Positions 1 through 7,384 of a stretch of 41,621 nucleotides of DNA are shown here, in pieces. This stretch comes from Alistipes sp. (GTDB lineage Bacteria; Bacteroidota; Bacteroidia; Bacteroidales; Rikenellaceae), in the NCBI GenBank assembly GCA_017465055.1, contig JAFTWZ010000037.1, positions 1 through 41,621 on the forward strand, written 5' to 3'. Position numbers and translations under genes: made by a program. The notes beneath the pieces were generated by a model. The model was not told the origin of the DNA. It did not search any database and worked only from the letters and a program-made list of their open reading frames with translations. Position 1 is the first letter of the stretch. Each line of letters opens with the position of its first letter.

Positions 1-4
1 GATT

Positions 5-601
5 ATGGAGCTACAAGTTATACAGAATAAGATATATGAGATTCGCGGACAGAGGGTAATGCTCGACTTCGACCTTGCTGCGATATATCAGGTGGAGACC
101 AGAGCTTTGAAACAGGCTGTGCGGCGTAATATAGAGCGCTTTGAGGGTGAAGATTTTATGTTTGAGCTATCGGATATTGAGTATCAAGACCTCAAGGATC
201 GTTTAAGATCACAAATTGTGATGTTAGACATTGATGGTCGAGGTCGTTTCCCTAAATATCCTCCGTTTGCATTTACAGAGATAGGCGTTGCTATGCTTTC
301 GAGTATACTGCGTAGCGAAACTGCTATCAATGCGAATAGAGCCATAATGCGAGCCTTTGTGGCGATGCGTAACTATATCACCACTACGACGTCGGTGTCG
401 GCCGAGCTTGCCGAGATACGTGCCAAGTTGGCGCTGTTAGAGCGCAACGACGAGGATAATATGGAGGCGGTGAACGACCTCTCGGAGGATATGCGCCAGG
501 AGTTAGATAATATCTACCAGGCTATTGCCGCTCTCTCGGTCAAGCCCCAGCAGGTCACCCCTCCACATAAGCCAATAGGTTTCAAGACGGATAATAAGTA
601 G
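5..601 (+). CDS. ORF6N domain-containing protein
   Basis: This 198-residue protein carries an ORF6N domain over about residues 8-120. The diagnostic part is the N-terminal run RGQRVMLDFDLAAIYQVETR, followed by QAVRRNIERF and the aromatic/Pro stretch FPKYPPFAFTEIGVAMLSS. ORF6N (KilA-N-related) domains are DNA-binding modules found in phage and in bacterial accessory regions. The last 70 residues are helical and charged and probably form a coiled coil (AELAEIRAKLALLERNDEDN). The ATG lies five bases from the window edge, so its upstream signals cannot be judged, but the domain begins at the expected place and the gene looks complete. An inverted repeat lies 40 bp downstream. Domain assignment is firm; the cellular role and target DNA are unknown. 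Such genes are often chromosomal leftovers of prophages or mobile islands. Confidence 0.88.
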   Translation: MELQVIQNKIYEIRGQRVMLDFDLAAIYQVETRALKQAVRRNIERFEGEDFMFELSDIEYQDLKDRLRSQIVMLDIDGRGRFPKYPPFAFTEIGVAMLSSILRSETAINANRAIMRAFVAMRNYITTTTSVSAELAEIRAKLALLERNDEDNMEAVNDLSEDMRQELDNIYQAIAALSVKPQQVTPPHKPIGFKTDNK

Positions 602-641
602 CGCTCCGCGGTACAAACCCACGCGGCGGTAGTTGCCATAG

Positions 642-698
642 GGAATCTAAAGAATTTAGGGCGGTAAGGGCTCTTTATCCTTAGATTCCTTAGATTCC
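642..698. repeat. Inverted repeat built from tandem heptamers
   Basis: The left arm at 642-660 (GGAATCTAAAGAATTTAGG) is nearly complementary to the right arm at 679-698, which contains two copies of CTTAGATTC in tandem. The loop is 18 nt. It lies in the 294-bp gap between the ORF6N gene and the DUF1232 gene. It could act as a weak terminator for the ORF6N gene, although no clear T-tract follows. The rest of the gap holds a small imperfect hairpin at about 836-867 (GCTCT...AGAGC) and nothing else that I can identify. Confidence 0.5.
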
Positions 699-895
699 TT
701 AATCTCTCTATATACTCTTCCGAATAAATCTCTGCAAATCCTTTTTTTGTGGAGTGTAGTGCCACCAACCTTCGCAGTCGCCTCTGCCTCGCTGCGAGAA
801 TCGTCGCAATTTTTTACGATATTTTGCATAAATTTTGCTCTCGATGATAGATTTGGCTATCAAGAGCGCTCTATATATATGACGATAAGGGCGAG

Positions 896-1378
896 GTGGC
901 CCGAGTCACAACGATTGTAAACAATAAAAAACGTACAAGAGATATGTTGGTTGTATTATCTATCTTGATTTTGGCCTATATGATTATGGGCAAAGATGTT
1001 AACTCGCTTGTCGAGAAACTTAAGGATGTAGATTGGCACGGTAAGATAAACTCTCTTATCGACAAACTTCGCCCCTGGGCCTTGAAGGCTGGGCGCGTGG
1101 CGGCCAAGCCACTACTACAGTTCTACTACGTTATGGCCGACGAGAAGACCTCGACGCTCGACAAGGCGTTGATTTACGCGGCGATAATCTATACCATATC
1201 GCCTGCAGATCTCCTGCCGCGTAGCGTATATAGCTTCTTGGGCATCTTGGACGATGGTGTGGCTATGGTCTACGTCTATAAGAAGATTAAGGATAAGATT
1301 ACTCCCGAGATTGAGATTCAGGTTCAGGAGAAACTCAACGAGTGGTTTGGCGTGGAGTACTACGCCGTTGAGGAGTAA
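896..1378 (+). CDS. DUF1232 (YkvA-like) family membrane protein
   Basis: The protein of 160 residues contains a DUF1232 segment around residues 85-130: LDKALIYAAIIYTISPADLL followed by LGILDDGVAMVYVYKKI. The ISPADLLP and DD signature is characteristic of this family of small, membrane-associated proteins of unknown function. An N-terminal hydrophobic stretch (residues 17-31, MLVVLSILILAYMIM) may be a membrane anchor, and an amphipathic Lys-rich region lies between. The start given is a GTG at 896; an ATG at 944 (residue 17) would begin exactly at the hydrophobic segment and is a reasonable alternative. A strong hairpin at 1426-1469 closes the transcript. Family call is secure, start uncertain, function unknown. 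Confidence 0.85.
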   Translation: MARVTTIVNNKKRTRDMLVVLSILILAYMIMGKDVNSLVEKLKDVDWHGKINSLIDKLRPWALKAGRVAAKPLLQFYYVMADEKTSTLDKALIYAAIIYTISPADLLPRSVYSFLGILDDGVAMVYVYKKIKDKITPEIEIQVQEKLNEWFGVEYYAVEE

Positions 1379-1425
1379 CCGAGAGTACGACTCATAAGTA
1401 GTTTTAGTTAGTTTTAAGTAGTGAG

Positions 1426-1469
1426 AGAGTGCCTATAAGGTGACTGCGTGTCATCCTTATAGGCACTCT
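1426..1469. terminator. Bidirectional intrinsic terminator
   Basis: The arms AGAGTGCCTATAAGG (1426-1440) and CCTTATAGGCACTCT (1455-1469) are perfectly complementary and enclose a 14-nt loop that can itself pair (GTGAC/GTCAT in part). The site sits between the stop codons of the convergent DUF1232 gene (+) and symporter gene (-) and can serve both. Confidence 0.85.
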
Positions 1470-1490
1470 TGATATCTCTCCGTCTATCCT

Positions 1491-2954
1491 TTACTCTCGC
1501 TTCGAGCAGAGCCATAGGCCGAGCATCGTGAGTGCAGCGTTGAGGATGAGTATCTCGTAGCTGAAGGTGTAGCCCCATAGCCACGCCTCGGAGTTGCGCG
1601 TGACGACATAGCTCGCCAGTGGGGATATAAGTGCGATGATGGGCACGGCGCGTGGCGCTACGCGGCGGCGCGTCATAAGGCCAAAACTGAAGAGACCGAG
1701 TAGAGGACCATACGTGTAGCTGGCCATAGTGAAGATAAGCGTTATAGCTCCTGCCGTGCTCCACTGATGAAACAGGATGATTACCAGTGTCATAATCACA
1801 GCAACCAGCGTATGGCTTCTCCTACGTAGATGCTCCAGCTCGCGCGCCCCCGACTCTGTGGTGCTGTCGTAGCGTTTGCGCCCATCGAGGATGTCGAGGC
1901 TCAGCGATGTGGTGAGCGCCGTGAGCGCCGAGCCTGCCGACGAGTAGGTCGAGGCTACAAGGCCGAGGATGAAGAGCACTCCTACGGCTAACGGTAGGCC
2001 GCACTGCGTGGCGACGTAGCCGAAGAGGTCGTCGCTACGTTCGATGTCGACACCTCGGCCGTCGACGTAGATGTAGAGTAGTGCTCCTAAGGCTAAGAAG
2101 AGCGTTATGACAACAACCTGAATGACGATAGATTGCATCATACCGCGCTGGGCATCGCGCTGCGTGCGGCACGAGAGCATCGTCTGCATCATATCCTGAT
2201 CGAGGCCTGTCATCGCAATGACAAGGAAGATTCCCGCAATAAACTGCTTCCAGAAGTAGCGCCTGTCGAGCGCATCGTCGAAGAAGAGAATCCTCGAGTA
2301 GTCGCTCTCGGCAATAGCTGAAAGAGCCCCTCCAACGCTAAGGCCTAAGGCGTTGATAACAAATATGATGCAGGCAGCTACGCTGCCAACCATAAGTATC
2401 GTCTTGAGCATCTCTACCCACACCACCGAGCGCACGCCACCGCGCCGCGTGTAGAGCCATACCAGCGCCATCATAAGAGCCGCATTGGCCGCAAAGGGGA
2501 TGCCGTAGTGGTCGTAGAGTACTCCCTGCAGCACCACGCAGATGACATAGGCACGTAGCGATGCAGAGAGTATCTTGGAGATGAAGAACATCCACGCACC
2601 CGTCTTATGTGCCATCAGGCCAAACCTCTGGTCGAGGTATTCGTATAGCGATACCACGCCTAAGCGGTAGTATAGTGGTATAAGTAGGTAGGCGATGACT
2701 ACATAGCCTACGAAGAATCCCAATGTTGTTTGCAGGTATGAGAAGCTGTCGGCGGCGACGCTACCCGGCACCGAGATGTATGTGACGCCCGACATCGCAG
2801 CACCCACCATAGCTATGGCCGCAACAAGACGAGGTGTGCCCCTGCCGCCCGTGAAGAACGCCCCCTGTGTTACGCCTCGCGAGGCGAGCCACGCCACCGT
2901 GAAGAGTAGCAATAGGTAGACCCCAAGAGTGAGGATTATAGCCGTGGGTGACAC
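1491..2954 (-). CDS. Sodium:solute symporter (SSS family)
   Basis: This 487-residue, highly hydrophobic protein has about 13 predicted membrane helices and the layout of the solute:sodium symporter family (TC 2.A.21). Family features include the early FFTGGRGTPRLVAAIAMVGA segment, then MSGVTYISVPG at the first discontinuous helix, LLIPLYYRLGVVSLYEYLDQ after it, and TGLDQDMMQTMLSCRTQRDA in the middle. The family uses the sodium gradient to import sugars, amino acids, sialic acid or similar solutes; the substrate cannot be read from the sequence. The first codon is 21 bp from the end of the upstream FAD oxidoreductase gene on the same strand, so the two are probably co-transcribed. A shared terminator at 1426-1469 closes the unit. 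Family certain, substrate unknown. Confidence 0.92.
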   Translation of the reverse strand: MSPTAIILTLGVYLLLLFTVAWLASRGVTQGAFFTGGRGTPRLVAAIAMVGAAMSGVTYISVPGSVAADSFSYLQTTLGFFVGYVVIAYLLIPLYYRLGVVSLYEYLDQRFGLMAHKTGAWMFFISKILSASLRAYVICVVLQGVLYDHYGIPFAANAALMMALVWLYTRRGGVRSVVWVEMLKTILMVGSVAACIIFVINALGLSVGGALSAIAESDYSRILFFDDALDRRYFWKQFIAGIFLVIAMTGLDQDMMQTMLSCRTQRDAQRGMMQSIVIQVVVITLFLALGALLYIYVDGRGVDIERSDDLFGYVATQCGLPLAVGVLFILGLVASTYSSAGSALTALTTSLSLDILDGRKRYDSTTESGARELEHLRRRSHTLVAVIMTLVIILFHQWSTAGAITLIFTMASYTYGPLLGLFSFGLMTRRRVAPRAVPIIALISPLASYVVTRNSEAWLWGYTFSYEILILNAALTMLGLWLCSKRE

Positions 2955-2975
2955 TTGACTATCGGTGTGTTAGCG

Positions 2976-4541
2976 TTAGAAATTGTAGGCCTTGCAGTAT
3001 CGTGCTACGGCATCTGCTATACGCTCGCCATCGAGTGCTGCCGAGACTATGCCTCCGGCGTAGCCAGCACCCTCGCCAGCGGGGAATAGACCCTCGATCT
3101 GGGTGTGCATAAGCGTCTCGGGGTCGCGCGGTATGCGTACAGGCGTCGAGGTGCGCGACTCTACGCCCACAACGATAGCCTCGTCCGAGACAAAGCCCTT
3201 CATCTTACGTCCAAAGGTGGCGATGCCGCTACGTAGTCTCGCTCCGATATTCTCGGGCATCCACAGGTCAAGGCGCGAGGCTGTGAGGCCTGGGATATAT
3301 GAGGTGCGAGGCAGTGACTTCGATTCACGTCCATATACGAAGTCCGAGACACGCTGCGCAGGGGCTATCTGACGCTCGCCACTATGCTCGCGCGCCAGCT
3401 CCTCGAAGAGCTGCTGATATCTGAGTCCAGCGAGTTCGCCATATTCGGCCCTTAGATGTGCAAAGTCCTCGAGGCGCACCTCGGTGACAAGACCTGAGTT
3501 GGCAAATGCCGAGTTGCGACCACTGGGCGACATACCGTTGACTACTGCCTGCGTGGTGTCGGTCATTGCTGGCACGATGAAACCTCCAGGACACATACAG
3601 AATGAGTATACGCCGCGTCCAGCCTCCTGACTTACGAGCGAGTAGCTGGCCGCAGGGAGCCACTCGCCACGCTCCTCGCGGTGGTATTGTATGCTGTCGA
3701 TAAGCCTCTGAGGGTGCTCTATGCGCACGCCCATAGCGAAGGGCTTGGCCTCGATGGCTATGCCGAGGCTATGTAGTAGCTCGTATATGTCGCGTGCCGA
3801 ATGTCCCGTAGCCAATACTACTGCTGCACCCTCGACGATGTCGTCACCAACCCTCACACCTGTGATGCGCCCCTCTTTGATTACGAAGCCCGTTACGCGG
3901 CTGTCGAAGAGCACGCGACCACCCTGCGTGGTGATGGTGTTGCATATGTTCGATATTATTCGTGGCAGCTTGTCGGTGCCTATATGGGGGTGTGCCTCAT
4001 AGAGGATGGCGGGATTAGCGCCGTGCCATACCAATGTTTGCAGCGCCTTGTTGTAGTCGCCGCGCTTCTTGCTGCGCGTAAATAGCTTGCCGTCGGAGAA
4101 TGTTCCAGCGCCGCCCTCGCCAAAGGCGTAGTTCGAGTCGGGGTTTATGTCGCCACCGCGGTTTATCTGCGCTATGTCGCGCTTACGCGAGAGTACCGAC
4201 TTGCCGCGCTCGAGGAGTATCGGCTTGTATCCGAGCTCAATGAGTCGCAGCGAGGCGAAGAGTCCTGCAGGGCCTGAGCCTACGACAATAATCTCGGTGC
4301 CGTTGTCGACGTTGGGATAGTCGAAGTGTAGCGGCGCAGGCTGTGGCTCTTGGTCTACGTATATCTCTAATGATAGGTTTACCTTGGCCATACGCTGTCG
4401 CGCATCTATCGAGCGCTTAATTACTCGAGCCAGGGCTATGTCGCTCTGTCGTATGCCGAGCCTCTCGGCGGCGCGTGCTAAGTAGAATTTCTCGTCGGCA
4501 GCCTGCTTAGGCGATAGTTGCAGTGTTATGGTCTTTGGCAT
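2976..4541 (-). CDS. FAD-dependent oxidoreductase (COG2509-type)
   Basis: This 521-residue protein belongs to the uncharacterised NAD(P)/FAD-dependent dehydrogenases related to COG2509. An N-terminal region of about 75 residues (LSPKQAADEKFYLARAAERL) precedes the Rossmann fold, as usual for this family. The dinucleotide-binding loop VVGSGPAGLFAS lies at residues 86-97, followed by the acidic strand end LLERGK near 110. Other family motifs are GGDINPDSNYAFGEGGAGTF, VVLATGHSARDIYELLHSLG and the C-terminal GLFPAGEGAGYAGGIVSAA, which closes the FAD site. The protein is soluble; the electron donor and substrate are not known. It probably forms an operon with the symporter just downstream. A TAnnTTTG-like box (TACTTTTG, complement at 4626-4633) lies about 85 bp upstream of the start, divergent from the tRNA-Leu promoter. 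Confidence 0.9.
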   Translation of the reverse strand: MPKTITLQLSPKQAADEKFYLARAAERLGIRQSDIALARVIKRSIDARQRMAKVNLSLEIYVDQEPQPAPLHFDYPNVDNGTEIIVVGSGPAGLFASLRLIELGYKPILLERGKSVLSRKRDIAQINRGGDINPDSNYAFGEGGAGTFSDGKLFTRSKKRGDYNKALQTLVWHGANPAILYEAHPHIGTDKLPRIISNICNTITTQGGRVLFDSRVTGFVIKEGRITGVRVGDDIVEGAAVVLATGHSARDIYELLHSLGIAIEAKPFAMGVRIEHPQRLIDSIQYHREERGEWLPAASYSLVSQEAGRGVYSFCMCPGGFIVPAMTDTTQAVVNGMSPSGRNSAFANSGLVTEVRLEDFAHLRAEYGELAGLRYQQLFEELAREHSGERQIAPAQRVSDFVYGRESKSLPRTSYIPGLTASRLDLWMPENIGARLRSGIATFGRKMKGFVSDEAIVVGVESRTSTPVRIPRDPETLMHTQIEGLFPAGEGAGYAGGIVSAALDGERIADAVARYCKAYNF

Positions 4542-4664
4542 ATATCTCGTCTTTGTCTACGTGTATGGAGCGTATAGCGCCATTGTTGATGGCCTATTTC
4601 TCGCACACACATATAGTTCAAGATACAAAAGTAAGAAATTTTTGTAATAAAATGCTAAATAATG

Positions 4665-4695
4665 TTGTATATATTACAAAAAGTTTCTATCTTTG
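4665..4695 (+). promoter_or_regulatory. Promoter of tRNA-Leu, Bacteroidota type
   Basis: TTG at 4665-4667 is followed after exactly 20 nt by TATCTTTG at 4688-4695. This fits the -33/-7 consensus (TTTG, TAnnTTTG) used by the main sigma factor of Bacteroidota. The tRNA begins 38 nt downstream of the -7 box. Confidence 0.85.
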
Positions 4696-4732
4696 CAACG
4701 CTTATTACCTCGGACGAGGTGGGCAGGATCCT

Positions 4733-4814
4733 GCGGATATGGTGTAATTGGTAGCCACGTCAGACTTAGGATCTGATGCCGAGAGGCGTGGGGGTTCGAG
4801 TCCCTTTATCCGCA
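4733..4814 (+). tRNA. tRNA-Leu (anticodon UAG)
   Basis: The 82-nt sequence folds into a class II tRNA. The acceptor stem pairs GCGGATA (4733-4739) with TATCCGC (4807-4813), with A73 as the discriminator. The D arm is closed by GTG/CAC. The anticodon arm TCAGA-CTTAGGA-TCTGA places TAG at positions 34-36, reading CUA leucine codons. The variable arm TGCCGAGAGGCGT has the extra stem expected for tRNA-Leu. The T loop TTCGAGT is canonical; the T stem has three G-C and two G-T pairs. No CCA is encoded. A terminator follows one base after the discriminator. The 3' end is part of an unusual long fold-back, described under findings. Confidence 0.95.
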
Positions 4815-4815
4815 C

Positions 4816-4842
4816 AAAAGCGACCTGTTGAGGGTCGCTTTT
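4816..4842 (+). terminator. Intrinsic terminator of tRNA-Leu
   Basis: AAAAGCGACC (4816-4825) pairs perfectly with GGTCGCTTTT (4833-4842) across the 7-nt loop TGTTGAG. It starts one base after the tRNA. The right arm is also the beginning of the dispersed repeat found further downstream. Confidence 0.85.
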
Positions 4843-4864
4843 CTGCGTATAAAGGGACTCGCAC
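4831..4864 (+). repeat. Dispersed repeat, tRNA-proximal partial copy
   Basis: This copy contains the right half of the repeat core (AGGGTCGC, then TGCGTATAAAGGGACTCG). From 4828 to 4858 it is identical to 31 nt of the first full copy (TGTTGAGGGTCGC...AAAGGG). It overlaps the right arm of the tRNA-Leu terminator. Bases 4845-4862 match the reverse complement of the tRNA 3' end at 17 of 18 positions. It continues into a segment starting TGGCTGTGGCGGCTCGGCA, which recurs after the second full copy at 5321. Confidence 0.75.
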
Positions 4865-5008
4865 TGGCTGTGGCGGCTCGGCAATACTTTGCGGTGAGCA
4901 TATTGCTACGCAACCTCGAAAAGCAAATGGATAATACTTCGGTGAGTAAACTCCCCAGTATTATCCATCCACTTTTCCGACCTATGGTCGTATGCTCACC
5001 TTGCCATT

Positions 5009-5104
5009 GCTCTCGCTCTTCGGAACGCAGTTCGAGTCTGGTTGTGCTACCCGGTGTGTTATGTTGGTGTTGAGGGTCGCTTTTCTGCGTATAAAGGGGC
5101 TCGC
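5009..5104 (+). repeat. Dispersed repeat core, copy 1 (96 bp)
   Basis: First of three full copies of equal length. It begins GCTCTCGCTCTTCGGAACGC, contains GTTCGAGTCTGGTTGTGCT and ends TATAAAGGGGCTCGC. By eye it differs from copy 3 at about 5 positions and from copy 2 at about 9. A palindrome (CGAAGCAGAGCTTCG) and a C/T-rich module (CCTCCAAACCTCCCTTT) follow. Upstream, 4926-4969 is a separate hairpin, ATGGATAATACT pairing with AGTATTATCCAT. Confidence 0.8.
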
Positions 5105-5225
5105 GAAGCAGAGCTTCGCAACTCCTGTCATATTTACAATCCCTCCAAACCTCCCTTTGAGAAGGGAGGCTTGTGGCAAGTGTCCCACTTGCTCACCTTC
5201 GGTGAACACATACTATCAACACTCT

Positions 5226-5321
5226 GCTCTCGCTCTTCGGACTGCAGTTCGAGTTTGGTTGTGCTGCCCGGTGTGTTAGGTTGGTGTTTAAGGTCGCGTT
5301 TTTGCGTATAAAGGGGCTCGC
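5226..5321 (+). repeat. Dispersed repeat core, copy 2 (96 bp)
   Basis: Second full copy, starting GCTCTCGCTCTTCGGACTGC and ending TATAAAGGGGCTCGC. It is followed not by the GAAGCAGAGC palindrome but by the alternative module CACTGACTGTGGCGGCTCGG, as in the tRNA-proximal copy. A further hairpin follows at about 5394-5439, pairing GGGTGAGTATTAGT with ACTAACACTCACCC. Confidence 0.8.
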
Positions 5322-5486
5322 ACTGACTGTGGCGGCTCGGCAGACTTGTCTGCGGTGATTGATTGTGCGAGTTGCTACGCAACAACGAATATTGGGTGAG
5401 TATTAGTCGCTCAAGCAAGCTTGGCACTAACACTCACCCCATATTCTATACCTTCGGTATTCAGCCCAATCAACCCACCTTGGTCT

Positions 5487-5582
5487 GCTCTCGCTCTTCG
5501 GAACGCAGTTCGAGTCTGGTTGTGCTGCCCGGTGTGTTATATTGGTGTTTAGGGTCGCGTTTTTGCGTATAAAGGGGCTCGC
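5487..5582 (+). repeat. Dispersed repeat core, copy 3 (96 bp)
   Basis: Third full copy, starting GCTCTCGCTCTTCGGAACGC and ending TATAAAGGGGCTCGC. It is followed by the CGAAGCAGAGCTTCG palindrome and the C/T-rich module, then by an extended palindromic module shared with the distal copy at 7833. Confidence 0.8.
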
Positions 5583-5752
5583 GAAGCAGAGCTTCGCAAC
5601 TCTATTTATATTTACATCCCCTCCAAACCTCCCTTGAAGTACACTTCGTTTCTTTTCGTTGCTGCGGTTAGGCAAAACAAATGAGTTTGTTATGCTCCCA
5701 CCTTAATCGCAACGCTGAGAAGAGTGGCTCATGGCAAGTGTGCCACTTGCTT
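5583..5752 (+). repeat. Palindromic repeat module following core copy 3
   Basis: This contains, in order, the GAAGCAGAGCTTC palindrome, CATCCCCTCCAAACCTCCCTT, GAAGTACACTTC, a TTTCTTTTCGTTGCTGC segment, a CAAATGAGTTTG hairpin, CACCTTAATCGCAACGCTG, and a GCAAGTGTGCCACTTGC hairpin. The same order recurs at 7833-8002. Copy 1 of the array lacks the middle part and joins CCTCCCTTTGAGAAGGGAGG directly. The 5' end of the next ORF lies inside this module. Confidence 0.7.
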
Positions 5753-5926
5753 GATAATTCAAATCCAATAGCAGATAAGTTGTGTATTAAGTTTTCAGAC
5801 CTGGTGACTGATACAGATGCAGAACCTCAACTAGTTGTTAGCAGTAACATCGAGTTTGCAGGAGAAATTGTAAAGATTAGGTCTGTTAATGACTTAAAGG
5901 CAATATTACAACAAATTAAGAAATAG
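5681..5926 (+). CDS. Hypothetical protein, possibly a gene remnant
   Basis: The ORF encodes 81 residues. The first 25 or so are translated from repeat module sequence and are unlikely to be native. From about residue 33 onward (KLCIKFSDLVTDTDAEPQLV) it reads like a genuine protein end, finishing with an amphipathic helix (VNDLKAILQQIKK). Base composition is AT-rich, unlike the flanking chromosomal genes but like the adjacent LysM gene. A well-formed terminator overlaps its stop codon, as expected for a real transcript end. I do not recognise the family. It may be the surviving 3' end of a longer gene whose front was replaced by the repeat, or a small gene starting at an internal codon. Confidence 0.4.
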   Translation: MSLLCSHLNRNAEKSGSWQVCHLLDNSNPIADKLCIKFSDLVTDTDAEPQLVVSSNIEFAGEIVKIRSVNDLKAILQQIKK

Positions 5927-5960
5927 AAATGGCAGTCGCTTAATTATGACTGCCATTTCT
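5925..5960. terminator. Bidirectional intrinsic terminator
   Basis: AGAAATGGCAGTC (5925-5937) pairs perfectly with GACTGCCATTTCT (5948-5960) across a 10-nt loop. It lies between the stop codons of the small ORF (+) and the LysM/barrel gene (-), with A- and T-runs on the two sides. Confidence 0.9.
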
Positions 5961-5982
5961 TTGTCGGCTCTAATACTATAAA

Positions 5983-7281
5983 TTAAAAATTATAACCTAC
6001 ACTAAAATTAAACCCCCAAGTCATACCCGAAATAACGTGATAAAATACACCTGCACCAAAATAGAGTCTGTTGTATGTTAGGTTAAGACCAAATTTTAGA
6101 GCAAGATTATGTCTATCATAAATAGAAACATTAGCTGTTTCATAAGATTCATCACCATCGCTATCAGTTTCATACCATCCAAGCTCCTTATAAAAACAAT
6201 TCTCACTTATATTTTCGAGAAGTCCATATTTTTCATTAGATGCCTTTTTATTATATTTACCCACAAGTCCAATGGAATAAGCAACACCTATATTAGGGTA
6301 GAATATTAGATTATCATTTAGCTTGAACTTACAAGATATCATTGCGGGAATCTCAAGGTACAATGCATTTGTGGTTTTAACATGAGTTACATCGTCATAC
6401 CAATCTCCATCTATCTTGTCAGAATAAGTGAATCCCGTAGAACGAGCATTCATATATTGCAAATCCAAACCTGTTTGCAAAAACCATCTATTTGTTTTAG
6501 TAAAGGAGTATTCATATGATGCACCAATATGAAATCCTGGTGACAATTTATTTTTCCAATCTTCATAGTCCCAAAAATCACATAATAAACCTTGATTAAT
6601 TATAACACCTGTTCTCAGACCCAGCGTGGTTTTGTCAATATCTAAAATGCGACGGTTGCCTTCCAATGTATGAGTCATTGCCTCCTGCTCACAACGTTCA
6701 ATCTCTTCAGGTTTAAATACAAAAACACTTCCATCTCGGGTTTGAATCATTATATCAGACGTATTATTGCTTAGTAATACACCTTTAATAATAGCTCCAT
6801 TTTTAAGATAAACTACATCTTGCATAGGCAGATTGCTAACCTTCTGTTTAGCTTCTGTTTTCTCTCTTCCTTCTATAGACTCTACGGGCTCCGTTATAGG
6901 CTCTTCATCTATTGCATATTCTATCTTAGGCAAAATTATTGTGTTTCCAACAGATAGACCATAAGTCTTAATATAAGGATTGAGTTCAAATAGTTCACCC
7001 ACTGTTACTCCATAAGACTCTGCAACTGATTGTAGTGTTTCGCCTTCTGAGAAAATGTGCCATTCTGAACGAGGTATCTTAAGAGTATCTCCATCAACTG
7101 GCTTTTGTTTTGCATACTTTTGATTATACTTTAACAGAGTCTTCTTCTTGATGTTATAATCTTCTGCAATAGATGATAGTGTCTCCCCTTTTTGAACTAC
7201 ATGTTCCTTAAGTGTTTGAGCATTTGTTGGATTTATCAATCCAATTATTGAAACTATAATAATAAGCAATAGTCGTTTCAT
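5983..7281 (-). CDS. LysM domain outer-membrane beta-barrel protein
   Basis: The 432-residue product has a signal peptide (MKRLLLIIIVSIIGLINPTNA, cleavage near 21). Two LysM modules follow at about 27-70 (HVVQKGETLSSIAEDYNIKK) and 74-118 (HIFSEGETLQSVAESYGVTV). After an acidic linker comes a short beta segment at about 155-197 (DVVYLKNGAIIKGVLL, then IQTRDGSVFVFKPEEI) of a type common in Bacteroidota envelope proteins. From about 215 to the end alternating strands form an outer-membrane barrel ending in FNFSVGYNF, with a terminal Phe. LysM binds peptidoglycan, so the protein could link the outer membrane to the wall; that role is inferred. Composition is clearly more AT-rich than the neighbours, and the gene sits inside the tRNA-adjacent island, suggesting acquisition. 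No TAnnTTTG box is evident upstream. Confidence 0.82.
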   Translation of the reverse strand: MKRLLLIIIVSIIGLINPTNAQTLKEHVVQKGETLSSIAEDYNIKKKTLLKYNQKYAKQKPVDGDTLKIPRSEWHIFSEGETLQSVAESYGVTVGELFELNPYIKTYGLSVGNTIILPKIEYAIDEEPITEPVESIEGREKTEAKQKVSNLPMQDVVYLKNGAIIKGVLLSNNTSDIMIQTRDGSVFVFKPEEIERCEQEAMTHTLEGNRRILDIDKTTLGLRTGVIINQGLLCDFWDYEDWKNKLSPGFHIGASYEYSFTKTNRWFLQTGLDLQYMNARSTGFTYSDKIDGDWYDDVTHVKTTNALYLEIPAMISCKFKLNDNLIFYPNIGVAYSIGLVGKYNKKASNEKYGLLENISENCFYKELGWYETDSDGDESYETANVSIYDRHNLALKFGLNLTYNRLYFGAGVFYHVISGMTWGFNFSVGYNF

Positions 7282-7384
7282 ATAATTTATTTAGTTACTT
7301 ATTGGTCATTATTGATTGTTATAGTCCGCTATAAAGCATTATGGGTAATAAAAATAAAAAGTGCGGACATTATTGCCTTATATT

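Noticed and set aside
514-768. 84-codon minus-strand ORF after the ORF6N gene
   Set aside because: It overlaps the ORF6N coding end and reads through the inverted repeat at 642-698 (repeated LRNLRNL residues come from the tandem heptamers).
4831-5582. CRISPR array
   Set aside because: Repeats are 96 bp, only three are complete, spacers are of very unequal length and contain their own palindromes and shared modules, and no cas gene is present.
4982-5675. Three overlapping minus-strand ORFs (4982-5209, 5134-5433, 5427-5675) sharing a phrase like AKLCFASPFIRK
   Set aside because: The shared protein phrase is only the translation of the dispersed repeat core and its palindromes. The DNA, not the protein, is conserved, and similar frames on the plus strand show the same effect.
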